DNA of 64,000 nucleotides from Omphiscola glabra (GCA_964017045.1 OZ024806.1:25469503-25533502); one strand, 5' to 3'; shown: positions 44,980 through 57,095, counted from the first letter of the stretch. Numbers and translations are program-made. Notes: generated by a model not told the origin, from the letters alone.

Positions 44980-46074
44980 ATATCCGGGCCATGCTGGTCA
45001 TAGATCAGTGATTAGCAAAGACTCGCCCAGGACTATCGCCCCAACAAATATTGGACACCAAGACCGATATCTGGTGGAGAGCTGCGTGCTCAGTGCCGCT
45101 TCTGCCGATTGTTTGTTAGGTGGAGACGACACTGGTCGCTGCTCTGCAGTTAGCATCAAATTACAACGTGGAGTTTATTAAAAAATTAAGGTTTTATAGA
45201 CCGTTAAAAGTTTTCAATTGCCGACCCCCCCCCCCCTAATGGCTACCACAATCCCTAATCGGTTTCCCAAACCCCCAGCAGTACCCCAAACCCCATCGGT
45301 GCTCCTAACCTCCATCTATGCCCCAACCCCCAGTGGGTCCCCAAACCCCCATCCACCACACAACCAACGATCGTTGTATGTGCGGTCACTGCTGCCTTCG
45401 TCCACATTTATCTGTCAATAACGAGTCCTATGAATGTTGGTGATCATAATTATGGCACACAGATTTGTAAGTTAGTCGCCATCTCGCTGAGTGTAACGAA
45501 GTTGGGGCGCCGATTTCAGTGTGATCGAGGGTGTTCATTGAATTGTAAGGAGTTAATCACGTGATATCACGTGTTCCGTTTTCTGTTATGTTATAGCTCA
45601 CTCTTAGACCTAACGTTATAGCCCGCTGTTATACTACATAGTTACTCTCCACTTTTATACCCACATTTATACCCCACTTTTGCTTCCTACAGACCAGAGG
45701 CGCCAAAATCGTCTCTAACTGGTCTGACCGAGGAGGGGATTGGGGGGGGGGGGTTCTTTTTTCTATATAATGTGAGGCGGCATTTTCAGGCTTCATGACG
45801 GGCGCCCTGAGTATAGTCATACCCCACTCCCAATTCTCTATGTTTTACAACACTTTTCTTACTAATTCGAACTTTCTAATAGCTACACGTGTCCACTGGG
45901 GTAGAAAAAAAAAAAAGAAGGGAGGTTTCGGAGTTGGGAGGGTGCAGTCCGACCCAGTTGAAACCTTGAAACGAACAACGAAAAGGAAAATAAGCTTTCA
46001 TCTGTCTTGTTCTACTATTTCTTAAAATGGATTTAGGTCATTTATTTTTTTCTATTTTCAAACACACATTTGTG
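44980..46074. other. GLS intron 2 sequence without recognised features
   Basis: Poly-C (45225-45236), poly-G (45744-45753) and poly-A runs. No coding exon is recognised. Confidence 0.4.
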
Positions 46075-46078
46075 TTAA

Positions 46079-46351
46079 CCCTTTCATTACTGCTGGTTTT
46101 TGGGCATTGATTTTTGCTGACTCAGCAATAAAAAACTTGCGTTATTTTTCATTCTCTATCCGATTTGCTTTTTAACTTCTATATAGATAAAGGAATAAAG
46201 GAATATATAGCATTGAAATTTGAAGTCGACGGGACGTCCTTGTTATTTCAGAAAAGTTCTTTGCCTCTTTGTTATAATGACAATGTGACGTCCTTGGTAA
46301 TTGAAAGCGGGTGATCGTGACGTCGCGTAGACGTCATCGGTAATGAAAGGG
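46079..46351. mobile_element. piggyBac-like MITE
   Basis: The ends are CCCTTTCATTACTG and the inverse complement of CGGTAATGAAAGGG. The target site TTAA is present on both sides (46075-46078 and 46352-46355). TTAA plus CCC-start termini is the piggyBac signature. The 273-bp interior is non-coding. Confidence 0.8.
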
Positions 46352-46597
46352 TTAATGTGCCATCTTTCATGGCTTTTCATGTGTGAAAAGTTTTATTTTG
46401 TTTGATTTTGGCCATCACATCATCATATGCAGTTTCAATAAATATCTCAGGACATGAATGTCAATATCATCTATAAAAATTAGACATTTTCCTAACCTAA
46501 CCCTAAGAAGTGCAGATAACACATTTTTTTGGTTTGGACGATTTTCAGATTATTATTATTCATTTTTTTCTATATCTTTCGGGGCATCATTTTGTGC

Positions 46598-46653
46598 CAA
46601 CTGCAAACATATTGGCTTGCCCTTGACAGCACTAGCCACTAGCTACGCCACTG
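46598..46653. mobile_element. 3' end of a CAGTGGCGTAG-family MITE
   Basis: Only the right terminus ctagctacgccactg (ending 46653) is recognisable. Confidence 0.45.
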
Positions 46654-47034
46654 ATGTGCCTCATGATTGAACGCAGCATCGAAGACTGAGATTGCCAACC
46701 ATACTTCACCCCACCAGTTACGCTTTAGACTGCCGCCATATGTAACCTTTCGTTCGAAGAATCGATCCAATATTGCGAGCTTTTGTATCTAATTTTAGCA
46801 AACTGACGTCAGTACTCACCAGCCAAAGTCAAGTTCACGCTATTGGTATTTCACCTTGCGCCTAAAAGTCATTGGGTAATGGATGGCTGTATTATTTGAT
46901 GTATCGTATTGTGGTTATGGTAAACCGGCCTACTGAGTTTAATGTAGTATAAGTATCACATCTTGATTGACTAACAACTGTCGAGATGAAGTCACAGTCA
47001 CACGGAATAGGAAAAGAAGGGCACTCGATGCGGA

Positions 47035-47330
47035 TGCGAAAGCTGGCTGTACGACACCCCAGAAGCCGGCCGTCTATGACGCTCCGAAAGCTGGTCGTCT
47101 ATAACACTCTGAAAGCTGGCCGTCTACACTCTGAAAGCTGGCCGTCTACTCTCTGAAAGCTGGCCGTGTACGACACTTCGAAAGCTGGCCGTCTACGAAA
47201 CTTCGAAAGCTGGCCGTCTACGACACTTCGAAATCTGGCCGTCTACGACACTTCGAAAGCTCGCCATCTACGACACTTCGAAATCTGGCCGTCTGCGACA
47301 CTTCAAAAGCTGGCCGTCTACGACACTCAT
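47035..47330. repeat. 25-bp repeat, about 11 copies
   Basis: The core is gaaagctggccgtctacgac followed by acttc; the left copies are shorter (17-20 bp). Confidence 0.9.
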
Positions 47331-48720
47331 AAATAATTAAGTTAGATGTTACTATCCTAACTACATACATATTCATACTTAGTCATCTCGTCAAGTGAAC
47401 TCATAAGAATAGAAATTTCACTTTTGAGGACCACTGATCTAGAAAACGCCTATAATGTTCAAAATGTCGCATGGAGCTGTAGTGTTACTCAATATATATA
47501 GGAATGAGCTATGCTGACATAATGCTTAAGAACCGATATTATTTTGATACGTTCGCACTCTTAAAACAATCGTAGTTATTTTCTTTTTTTTTTTTTACAG
47601 AAATCGAATAACTTTACATGCGCAAAAAAAAAATAATTATATTTCCGCTTTTATTTTAGCAAAAGTTTCAGTATTATTATTATAAATTAGAAACGCATTT
47701 AAAGTAACAACTAAGGAACTATTTTAAGCATTTTATATGCGTTTGAAAATTATGCAAAAAAAAAAAAAATTACTTAAAAAAATACGATCAAAGAATTACA
47801 CAGTAATCACATTTATCGGGAAAAACCAAATATCAGTTGCTATTAGTGCGTTCTTTATTGCGTTGTCAAAAATGCGAAATAAAAATAAAATAAATTAGTT
47901 CTAAATAATCAAGCAAATGACGTCATAGTGCGAATTGCCGATATAGCCAAAGTTAAAAGTTTTGCGATTTAATAAAAGAGCGTGACAAAACTAATGATGT
48001 ACATTCCCCTTCTTATAAGTAAAATTAATAAATAGAATTGATTGCTTTTTAAATTGCTAAACTTAAATACTAATTTAGCTTTGTATTTTTAACATTTAAT
48101 AAGTTTTTACTTTTTATTCATTCCAAAAATAAACTTTTATGAAATTTATAAAGTAGTAAAAACTCTACATTTAAAAAAAATTCTAATAATAATATGTCGT
48201 TTAATTCAATTGCTGCAGTAAAAGTACGTAGCCAAATAGCATTTTTAATGCACTTACCACTCATCTAAATAAGATCAAAGCATATCAAATGCAATAAAAT
48301 TATTTTTGCGTAAGTATGGGGATTACAATCCAATGGATGAATTATTTTTTTAAAACTCTCTCTCTGTGTGTGTGTGTGGGGTGTTGTAATACGATAAATT
48401 CATTTTGCCAAATGTAGCACAATTACGCCTCAGAATGAATTTGATAAATAATTAACCTTTTCGATACATAATATATGTAGGGGTGTAGGAAATTGAGTTT
48501 ATAACTTTTTAATTGGATTACGATATCTTTCAATCCAATGACATTACAGTTGTAAAAAATAGATGCTATATTCTCATTTTACATATGAACATATGTTTAC
48601 CAATTAAGAAAATCAATGACTTTAACAAAATGTAAATAAATTTACATAATTATACACATTAAAATCAAAACCCAATCATTTTACAAAATAACAATTTAAT
48701 TTAAAAAAAAGAGATTTATT
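47331..48720. other. Very AT-rich GLS intron 2 sequence
   Basis: No gene or transposon end recognised. Poly-A/T tracts at 47585, 47757 and 48170. Confidence 0.4.
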
Positions 48721-48721
48721 A

Positions 48722-48788
48722 GAAAGAAAGATAGACTGGAAGACAGACAGACATAAATAAAGACAGACAAATAGACATATAGATAGAT

Positions 48789-48831
<43 letters not shown>

Positions 48832-48846
48832 GATAGATATATATAG

Positions 48847-48890
<44 letters not shown>

Positions 48891-48965
48891 GATAGATATA
48901 TGATATCTAGATGATAGATAGATTGATCGATAGATTGATAGAGAGAGAGACAGACAGACAGACAT
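48722..48965. repeat. (GATA)n microsatellite with GACA flank
   Basis: Long runs of gatagatagata near 48785-48830 and 48845-48892 with gacagacagaca at both ends. The minus-strand frames are rich in SIYL only because of the tetranucleotide. Confidence 0.95.
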
Positions 48966-49465
48966 ACTAGATGGATGGATGGATGGATGAATATGCTATG
49001 ATAGGCTATGATAGATGGATATGCTAGGATAGATAGATAGATGGAAAGATGATATATGGATAGATTGATAGATTGATGGATGGGTGGGACGATGGGTGGG
49101 TGGGATGGATGGGAAGGATGGATAGATAGGATAGGATGGGGTATGATAGGATAGGATATGATAGATAGATATGTATGGGTGGATAGATGGATAGGTTAGG
49201 ATGGATGATGGATGAATATGATGGATGGATGAGGTGAATGGATAGGGTGGATGGATATGATGGATGGATAGGAAGGATGGATGGGATGTATGGATATCTT
49301 GGATGGATAAGATGGATGGATATCTTGGATGAATAAGATGGATGGATAGGAGAGATGGATGGGATGGCTCCATAGGATGATTTGATAGGATGTATGCATA
49401 GGATGGGTGGATAGGATGGATGGATGGGATGGATGGATGGATAGGATGGATGCATATGTAGGATA
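48966..49465. repeat. Degenerate GGAT-rich repeat
   Basis: Derived from ggatggatggat with many ggata/ggtgg variants, continuous with the GATA block. Confidence 0.9.
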
Positions 49466-49530
49466 GATACATAGAATTCATCCTTGAATAGTTGCGAAAA
49501 GTTATCTTTATTCTGTAAACTATATATATA

Positions 49531-50548
49531 TGTTACGGCCAAAGCCCGAAGTTCGGCCAGTTCCCGAATTGGCCGGCCATTTCGCACATTGGCCGAGGCG
49601 TGTGGCCAATGTCCGATGTACTGGAAATTGTTGTGTATATGCTACTTTGGCCGGGCACTTCCCGAAGTGCCGTGAAATCCTTGGCCAATATTCGATGTGC
49701 TGACGCAAGACTAATAACAATGCGAACAGATTCTGTGTAGTGTGTGAAAAAGAGTGTCATTCTTGTGGATCCTGCGGCAACGAAGTCCACGCAATTTGTG
49801 GAATAATTAATGACGCAGAAGGATGCAAAATTCCCACTAGCGGAAGTTGTAGATAATGTACGCATTCGTATAGCAGATGTTGACAGAGGTCGCGGTGATC
49901 CAAGAAGCGTCCAGATGTTGACAGAGGTCGCGGTGATACACGAAGCGTTCTTGCAGTTGTCATGAACGTCGAAGGCGCTGTCTACATGCTACGAAAAAAA
50001 CGCGGTGTTCTCACAACAGTATTCCAGAATTTAGTTTCCCACTCTGCGCGAGAAACTGCTCACATTGGCATCCGTATGCACAGAAAGAAAAAAATCACTA
50101 CGAACCGTCGCTTCTTCACATTCAATGACCGGTCAAGGCAACACTCGATGCCATCGCACTACCAAGTGCTCAACAAATCATTGCAAATGTAAAGATAACA
50201 AACTGCTGTGTAATTCGAAATTCATAAAAGCTGATCATGTTGTAACAAGTGATAATAGAGATTGATAATTTACTATAATAAACTAATTTGACTGATTTGG
50301 GTAATTTAGTGTAATAAAAATCAATGTAATGTGATTATCATGACGGTATGCAAACACCCAAAATCTGCTCATGGCCTTTTTCTCCCGACTTTGGCCGATC
50401 GCCCCAAGCCATTTCGCAAACTGGCTGGCCAAATCCCGAAATCAAGAAGTGATCGGACATTGGCCGGTCAATGTGAGGCGATATTGGCCATTTCTCGATT
50501 TGGCCGGCCAGTTCCCGATTTGACCGATTTCGGGCTTTGGCCGTAACA
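49531..50548. mobile_element. Ginger-like DNA transposon, defective, 1018 bp
   Basis: Terminal inverted repeats TGTTACGGCCAAAGCCCGAA are exact at both ends for the first 20 bp. The flank tata is repeated (49527-49530 and 50549-50552). Subterminal copies of ggccggcca and ttcccga occur on both arms, as expected for transposase-binding sites. The centre keeps a remnant of the C-terminal part of a KRBA2/Ginger-type integrase, described separately. Confidence 0.75.
49795..50240 (+). pseudogene. Integrase C-terminal remnant (KRBA2/Ginger2-like)
   Basis: Reading across frames gives EVVDNVRIRIADVDRGRGDP, then VMNVEGAVYMLRKKRGVLTT and finally MTGQGNTRCHRTTKCSTNHC with KCKDNKLLCNSK. The order (RIxIPxVDRGRxDP, then a GxYxLxTKxGxL-like strand, then a GGQGF..C.C...KC.TNRC.C cysteine tail) is that of integrases from Ginger2 elements and their domesticated KRAB-A-domain-containing-2-like relatives. 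A partial internal duplication (gatgttgacagaggtcgcgg occurs at 49878 and 49915) and several stops show decay. The catalytic DDE core is absent. Confidence 0.7.
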
Positions 50549-50569
50549 TATATATAAATTAATGTATGT

Positions 50570-51075
50570 ATGTATGTCCCCTATGGGGCTCTATACCATT
50601 AATCTAAAAGAAATTTTGTGAGTTGTTGTACACACGCCCGCAAATGTTTCTGAATTATTACACACATTTTACAATATTCCGTTTTGGAACCGGGGCCCTA
50701 AATTCTCCCCCCCCCCCCCATTTTTTATGAGCTAAAGATCATTTCCGTATGCGTTCCTATACCATTCATCCGATTGCGACAAAACTTTGGTAAGTTGTTG
50801 TGCGCAGCAAAGGTTTATGAATATGCTTATCCATTTTGAAATATTTCTTTTGGGGCCGGGTGCCCTAAATTATGTTTGTCTTATATGAGCTATACAAATA
50901 TAGTTTCAATCAGTGCCATTGCATTGGTGGATGGAAATGAATCAAATATAAGCAAATTTCAATTTGTGTGTGACATAAGTACAGCCATTTTACAATTATG
51001 CGTTTTGGGCCGGGGGCCTTATTTTTTTTAAAAAATTGAGCTATATAAATATAATTTAAAACAGAGCTACTGCAT
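50570..51075. repeat. Degenerate ~160-bp repeat, about 3 copies
   Basis: Recurrent blocks are a tttgg.gccggg..cccta-type string (near 50690, 50860, 51010), gagctata.aaatat and gtaagttgttgt. Divergence is high and no coding sequence was found. Confidence 0.5.
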
Positions 51076-51437
51076 GGGTGGATCAATGGCTACAGGTGTG
51101 TGGACTAAATTTTGAAAAATCCATGCTTCTCACGTGCACAGCTGTATGTTGCCTGCTCACGCGTCGAAAAAAATTCCAATTTATTTGTGTACACAGCAGA
51201 CGGAAAAAAACAATTAACATTTTCTATTTAAAAATTACTGTAAAACTGTATTAAAACACGAATACTTTTTTCATTGAGTGGCATTGCAACGCATGCCGGG
51301 TTCTCGCTAGTGTTATATATGTTTGTAGGTGTGATTTGTGTGTAGCGTGTGTGGGGGTGTTAATATGTTTCAGGTGTGTGGTGGATGTGTTTATAACTAT
51401 GAGTGTACCGGCGTACTTCTGCGTGTATGTTTTAAGC

Positions 51438-51637
51438 CAGGGGTTCTCAACCTGTGTGTCTCGACCCCTTTGGGGGTCGAACGACCCTTTCACATGGGTC
51501 GCCTAAGACCATCGGAACACACATATACTCAACAGTTATGAAATAGCTACGAATTATTTTCTTTGTGGTTGGGGGGTCGCCACAACACGAGGAACTGTAA
51601 TAAAGGGACCCAGCATTAAGAAGGCTGACAACCACTG
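51438..51637 (+). mobile_element. SPIN-like hAT MITE, 200 bp
   Basis: It starts CAGGGGTTCTCAACCTGTGT and ends ggctgacaaccactg. Internal blocks gggggtcgaacgaccctttc and ggtcgcctaagaccatcgg match what I know of the SPIN (Space Invaders) family. Flanks ttttaagc and ttataagc agree in 7 of 8, an 8-bp hAT duplication. Non-coding. Confidence 0.88.
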
Positions 51638-51869
51638 TTATAAGCAATGCTCAAATCCGACAAGAAGTTGGCACATCAATGAATATCGACTGCTCATCTC
51701 TAACCACAGCACGTTCACAGGGCAACAGTCACCATCTTTCCATACCGTACGCACAGAACCCCGAAGTCAACTTCACAATTGTGTTATTCTCGTTGTTAGC
51801 AGGCAGATATACACGTTTTGTGATATCGTGGTACAGTGACAACATGCAATAAAAGAAATTTCTTTCATC

Positions 51870-52012
51870 CAGTGGCGTCTAGGTTTGGTTTAACCAGTGG
51901 AGGGCCACAAATTTTGCTAGTTGGCCGAAAATGCCACCCCTCCATTTAAAGAAAAATGCGCCACCTGGGGTGGACCGCCTTTCCGCCCCCCCCTTTTTTT
52001 TCTACGCCACTG
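51870..52012. mobile_element. hAT-type MITE, CAGTGGCGTAG family
   Basis: Ends cagtggcgtctagg and ttctacgccactg. Flanks ctttcatc (51862-51869) and ctttcacc (52013-52020) agree in 7 of 8. Internal gttggccgaaaatgcc is shared with the partial copy near 55032. Confidence 0.8.
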
Positions 52013-52173
52013 CTTTCACCCATCCTTCAGATGATTAGATTTGCCACATACTTCATGCATGCATTACAAAGCCCCACATATCGGCCAATTTTCACGTCAC
52101 AGTAGTGGGAGGTTGTTGCCACTGGCCTCATTTAGGTACAGAAATGTCAGTGTTGGCGGCTGTTGTTACAACG

Positions 52174-52334
52174 CAGGGGCGTAGCCAAGATTTTCGCCGT
52201 CCCTTCCATGAAAAAAACAAAAAACAAACAACAACAACCCTGCAGTCTGCCGAAATTGCAGCCCCTCTATAAAATGACAAAAGTGCCGACTGGGGCGGAC
52301 CGTCTCCCTCCGCACCCAACCTTCTACGCCACTG
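52174..52334. mobile_element. MITE, CAGTGGCGTAG family
   Basis: Ends caggggcgtagccaag and ccttctacgccactg are inverse complements. The interior shares gactggggcggaccg with the previous copy. No convincing 8-bp duplication. Confidence 0.7.
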
Positions 52335-52399
52335 TTGTGTTGGTTGTGTGGAATAACATCTGTTTGCGTCGCGCTTTTTAAATCATTCATTTTTTAAAT

Positions 52400-53970
52400 T
52401 CGCTGTTTTTGTTCGTGTGTTTATTTCTAAGCTGGGTTGCGCGACAAAAATTTTTTTTTCGGACGGCCAATTGACCCACTTCCCGTCAACTTATCAAGCT
52501 GAAACATGGCACATAGCGGGTGGGTCATTAGAATATTAACAGGAAATAAAATAATAATTAATGCATATAAATGATTCATACGAAAATATTTATTGTTAGG
52601 TGTTGTTTAATTTTGTCCTTCTGTGATCCTCACTCTAAATAATGTGTCTATATATATATATATACGTAGTCATTTAAAAAGAAATGCATATTGGCGATTT
52701 TTTTTTGGGTGGGGGGGGGGATTCCGCGAATTTGTGTGACGTAATAAAAGTGTCTAATTTCTGTTACTGATTTGTGATTATTTGAGTTTGGAAAAAAGGT
52801 GGATGGGGTTAAATTAAACGACCAAAGAGCATGGCGTGATTTGCGGATGAAACCAAATAAACCCCCCCCCCCCAATTCATTAGCAAGATGAGCTGTAGAA
52901 TAAGACAGCCATTTATAACACCAGAAGATTGCCCGTCGCTCTAGCAGATTTGCGCTTACTCGTCAGTTCATAGATAGGTCACGGCACAATGAACCGTGTC
53001 CTCCAAATTGTACACCGGCGAAAAAACATGATGTTTGTCGCCTGGTTCACGCCCCAGTTCCACAAGCTCCACGCGTGAAAATGACGTGGCCCCCAGATCT
53101 GTTTTTATCGCATTGGGCGTACTTTACACACGTTCACAGTTTTACCACAAAGTCGTTACGCCAATGGTTTTTCTCTTTCTGAACGCTATTCCAACGAAGG
53201 TAAGAACGCGACGAAGGTCATAGGAATTGCGGATGTATGGGGATATGGGGGGGGGGGGAATCTATAAATGACGTCACACTATTTTGGTCGATACCCCCAC
53301 AAAATCGTCACACAAAAAATTATCTCAAAATTTAGACATCCTCAAACTATTTCGTCACAACTTCTGAACCCACACATACCCCTTTTTAAAAAGATGTATG
53401 ACATCATTGAATTATTGCACAAAAAGGGGAGAATATTAGGGGGTAAGCGTGCAAGGGGCGGGGGGGGGGGGGCGTCCACATTTGCGAAAATGGAAAACAT
53501 ACCCATTCTAGCTCATGGAGGGCTGGAGGAGAACACATAATTGTTTGTTTCGTTACTGAGCAGGTCTTTTAATAAAAAATATGTGACTAAAGGGCACTGA
53601 CACCGGAATACTATTGACTGGCTACTGATTTTAAAATGCTCTACCAAGCGTTTCTCGGTTGAAACAGATCAGAACGTCACATCCGGTTGAAATAAAGTGC
53701 TGGATTGCAAATCGCGTTAAGTGCAGTAAATGTGAAACATTTGTAAAAATATAATTTTGTGGATCAGCTGTTCGACGCGTCATTATAAACGATTTTGAGA
53801 TTTATTCAGCTGACCTTTGACGTGACCGTGTCTTCACATAACGACCTCGAACTTAAATATCAGCTGATGGGATGGCTCTTGATCACGACATGCCCAGCAG
53901 GAGTGGAGATCTATTCTAGTTTTTTCGTGTCGCTTGAACCACCCACCCCCACTCCACACCTTAATCGGCG
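52400..53970. other. GLS intron 2 sequence with homopolymer runs
   Basis: (TA)n at 52650-52665, poly-G at 52711-52720, 53248-53257 and 53459-53471, poly-C at 52862-52872. No exon recognised; reading frames here lack family features. Confidence 0.4.
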
Positions 53971-53972
53971 AG

Positions 53973-54143
53973 CAGTGGAGTATGAAGGGGGGTGTGTGCA
54001 AAGGGGGCTGTCTCCCAGGTGGAGCACGTTTTCTATATAAGGGGGGGGGGGTGGCGTCATTTTCAACCAATTGTTTTTCCCGTGGAAAGGGCGGCAAAAT
54101 TCTTATCCCGCCCTGGGTGGCACTAACCCTAGCTACGCCACTG
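53973..54143. mobile_element. Probable CAGTGGCGTAG-family MITE
   Basis: The right end ctagctacgccactg is clear. The left end cagtggagtatgaagg is a weaker match and no duplication is visible. Confidence 0.5.
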
Positions 54144-54349
54144 TTGGTAAAATCTTGCGATTTGAAGCATTTATTAAAGTTCTACTGCCAATAACTTCTG
54201 AGTAATTCGAACATAGGCCTAAGCTTATTTTCTGAATACTTTTGAAACACAAATATTTCAGAATAAATAATAAACTCCGAAGATTTTTGCATATCGTCAA
54301 GTTAAAAAAAGATACAAAATCATAACCTTATCTTTGTTAATAAAGAGAC

Positions 54350-54475
54350 GTTACAACTGTTGCAGCATGTTTGTAACATGGATCTTCAAATAGATTGGTC
54401 ACAGCTGTTACATGTTTGTAACATGGATCTTCACATAGATTGGTCACATCTGTTACAACATGTTTGTCAAAACAC
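54350..54475. repeat. ~55-bp duplication with third partial copy
   Basis: Copies share catgtttgtaacatggatct and agattggtcacagctgttac. Confidence 0.8.
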
Positions 54476-54764
54476 CTCTTTCTCCCAGTATTCCCACAAG
54501 GGCAACTAGTCTCAAGACCCAAGGTCGCTGTGGCACACATTCTATTCTCCGCGCCGCCCAACACCTTTCTGAAAGCCACATTTCAATAGATTCGTCCTCT
54601 TGTGGAGTTAGTTTAATTTTTTTTAAATTTATCGGCCAACGCAATGATTCTCAAACATTTCAGTGTAGTGTCTCTGACCGGGCGGGAATTATTCACACAG
54701 CAGCAGGGACTAATGCACTATTAACCGTAAACGGATCTTTCGTCCCATCAACATAGCTTCGAAC

Positions 54765-54860
54765 AAATTGGTTTTGTACAAATTGGTTTCGCAAAAATTG
54801 TGTACAAATTGGTTTAGTACAAATTGGTTTAGTACAAATTGGTTTCTTACCAATTTCTGG
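54765..54860. repeat. 15-bp repeat, about 6 copies
   Basis: The unit is gtacaaattggttta; its minus frame reads NQFVL repeatedly. Confidence 0.85.
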
Positions 54861-54999
54861 TAAATCTTATTAACTGAATAATTGATGTTTGAGCTTCTCA
54901 AATTTTCGTGCTCTTTATTTTCGGGACTGTATATTGTATGCGTCACTGACCACAAACACAATTTTTCAACAAACTATTTAGAATACTCGTTACTCTAGG

Positions 55000-55119
55000 G
55001 GCACCGACTTTTTGTGTGTGCGCCCTTTGTAGTTGGCCGAAAATGCTGCTCCTCAATATAAAGACAAAAGTGTTGCCCGGGGGGAACGCCCCTTCTTCGC
55101 CCCTTTCCTACGCCACTGC
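55000..55119. mobile_element. Partial CAGTGGCGTAG-family MITE
   Basis: The right end tttcctacgccactg ends at 55119. The left end is lost. Internal gttggccgaaaatgct links it to 51870-52012. Confidence 0.55.
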
Positions 55120-55908
55120 AGGCTTCATCTTTCTCACCCCCCCCCCATTCTCACCCACTCTCTCTCTTTCCCCCCCTCTTCACTCCCCTTCATTCTCTCT
55201 TTCTCACGTTCTTTCCTCCTCACTCCCCATCCCTTTCTCTATTCCCCCCCCCCTCTCATTCCCTCGTCACTTCTCTCTTTCCCCTTTGGGCCCAGTCATA
55301 TGATTGCATCTTTGGGTGGAGGAAGTCAAGATACTGACTGCAAAGGAGCTTATTTATTTAGTCCAATGACGTCATACTCTAAAGAAAAATGTGTGTTCGT
55401 TCTAGAACAACCTTGAACGACTTGTGTATTTAAATTTTCAGTCAATAGCTTCAACATAAAAAAAATACCCCCTTCCCCAAAACTAAGTGCTGAATGTGCT
55501 GGCAAACTCTGGAAACAGTTCCCGCTATTGAAGCTACTTTTGGTGTTGAATGTATGAACGGAGCGCATTTCAAAGGGAGAGCGCACTTAACTGCACACAC
55601 TTTCATTGCGACGTCTGCCGTGCTCCTATTTGAAACGTATTGAGATTTATGTCACGTGGTGCAGGGGGGGGGGATCAACGGAGCAGAATGACATTATTCA
55701 GGCCAGTTCTGCTCGTAAATCACCGCTGCCTTCAAAAGTCGATTAGCCCACCCGTAATTTATACAATGTTTGATCCTCTCTTAGAGTGCCAGTAGCATTT
55801 AACTGGATTATATTGATATCAGTCGACGGATTAGTTACGTGTTTATATTCTAAAGAGTCAACACTTAGTGAGTCGCCTGGACTCATGTGACAATTCAATC
55901 TCTTAAGT

Positions 55909-56105
55909 CAGCGGTTCTCAATCTGTGGGTCGCGCCGCCTTTGGGGGTCGCACGACCCTTTTACAGGGGTCGCCTAAGACCATCGGAAAACACATATACT
56001 TTACAGTAATAAAGAAACAACGATAATAATTTCGTAGTTGAGGGTCGCCACAAAATCAGGAACTGTATTTAAGGGTCGCAGCATGAGAAAGGCTGAGAAC
56101 CACTG
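55909..56105 (+). mobile_element. SPIN-like hAT MITE, 197 bp, intact ends
   Basis: It starts CAGCGGTTCTCAATCTGTGG and ends aggctgagaaccactg. A perfect 8-bp duplication tcttaagt flanks it (55901-55908 and 56106-56113). Internal ggtcgcctaagaccatcgg and gggtcgccacaaaatcagg are shared with 51438-51637. This is the best-preserved copy in the window. Confidence 0.92.
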
Positions 56106-56219
56106 TCTTAAGTTTTCAAAGAGCCCCATCGTTCCTTTCCCCCACTTAGGACTACAGGCAACTGTACGTTTCCCTTAAGATATGATATTTAATATTTTGA
56201 TTCCTTTCATAGTATAAAT

Positions 56220-56480
56220 TGGCCAATAAAATCTCATTTGACTGAAACAGATGATATCTCTGATTAATAAAAATCTCATGTGACTGAAATAGATGATATC
56301 TCTGATTAATAAAAATCTCATGTGACTGAAACAGATGATATCTCTGATTAATAAAAATCTCATGTGACTGAAATAGATGATATCTCTGATAAATAAAATC
56401 TCATGTGACTGAAATAGATGATATCTCTGATTAATAAAATCTCATGTGACTGAAATAGATGATATCTCTGATTAATAAAC
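56220..56480. repeat. 42-bp repeat, about 6 copies
   Basis: The core is aaatctcatgtgactgaaat followed by agatgatatctctgattaat. Copies differ by one or two bases. Confidence 0.95.
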
Positions 56481-56689
56481 GAGTTACCAACAAGTAAATT
56501 AAATCATTTAAAAAAATACAAAAACATGTTTTGATTTTTTTAAATCTTATTTTTTTATTTTCAATTGTGGTGTGTAGGTTTGATGGTTAGACACCTTGTT
56601 TCGGCGTGCTGCGAGGTTTGATGAGATGGATCATTAAATACTATATACATCTTCCACACATCAATGACTCCCACAATCCCATCAATCAC

Positions 56690-56822
56690 ACCCTCCTACA
56701 TTTACAGAGAATCACCCGCTCTTACATTTACAGAGAAACACACACTCTTACATTTACAGAGAAACACATGCTCTTATATTTACAGAGAATCGCACGCTCT
56801 TACATTTACAGAGAATATTTAC
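56690..56822. repeat. 26-bp repeat, 5 copies
   Basis: The core is ctcttacatttacagagaaa followed by cacacg or tcgcacg. Confidence 0.9.
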
Positions 56823-57012
56823 ACTGTCAGAAGGAGAGTTTTATATAATTTCTTTAGATGAAAATAAAAATACTAATTAAAAAAAAAACGCTTTAAAACG
56901 TGTGGTTATCAGTTACATGATTCTGCTCTGTTACACATCATTGCCCACGTGCATGGATGCCTAAAAATCATATGATACAAAATTTAAATTAAAAAGAATT
57001 ACACCCATACAG

Positions 57013-57095
57013 TGGCGTCGCTAAGGGGTTGCGGACAGCACCGGGTGACACCCTCTGAAAGGTGTGTGTGTGTGTGGGGGGGGTGACACCAAATG
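57013..57095. mobile_element. 5' end of a CAGTGGCG MITE
   Basis: Starts cagtggcgtcgctaaggg; the matching right end is not found nearby. Related sequence (gggtggcaccatgagtttca) appears at 57900-57945. Confidence 0.4.

Noticed and set aside
48996..49587. Minus-strand frames rich in HPSYPSI
   Set aside because: Translation of the ggat-derived repeat.
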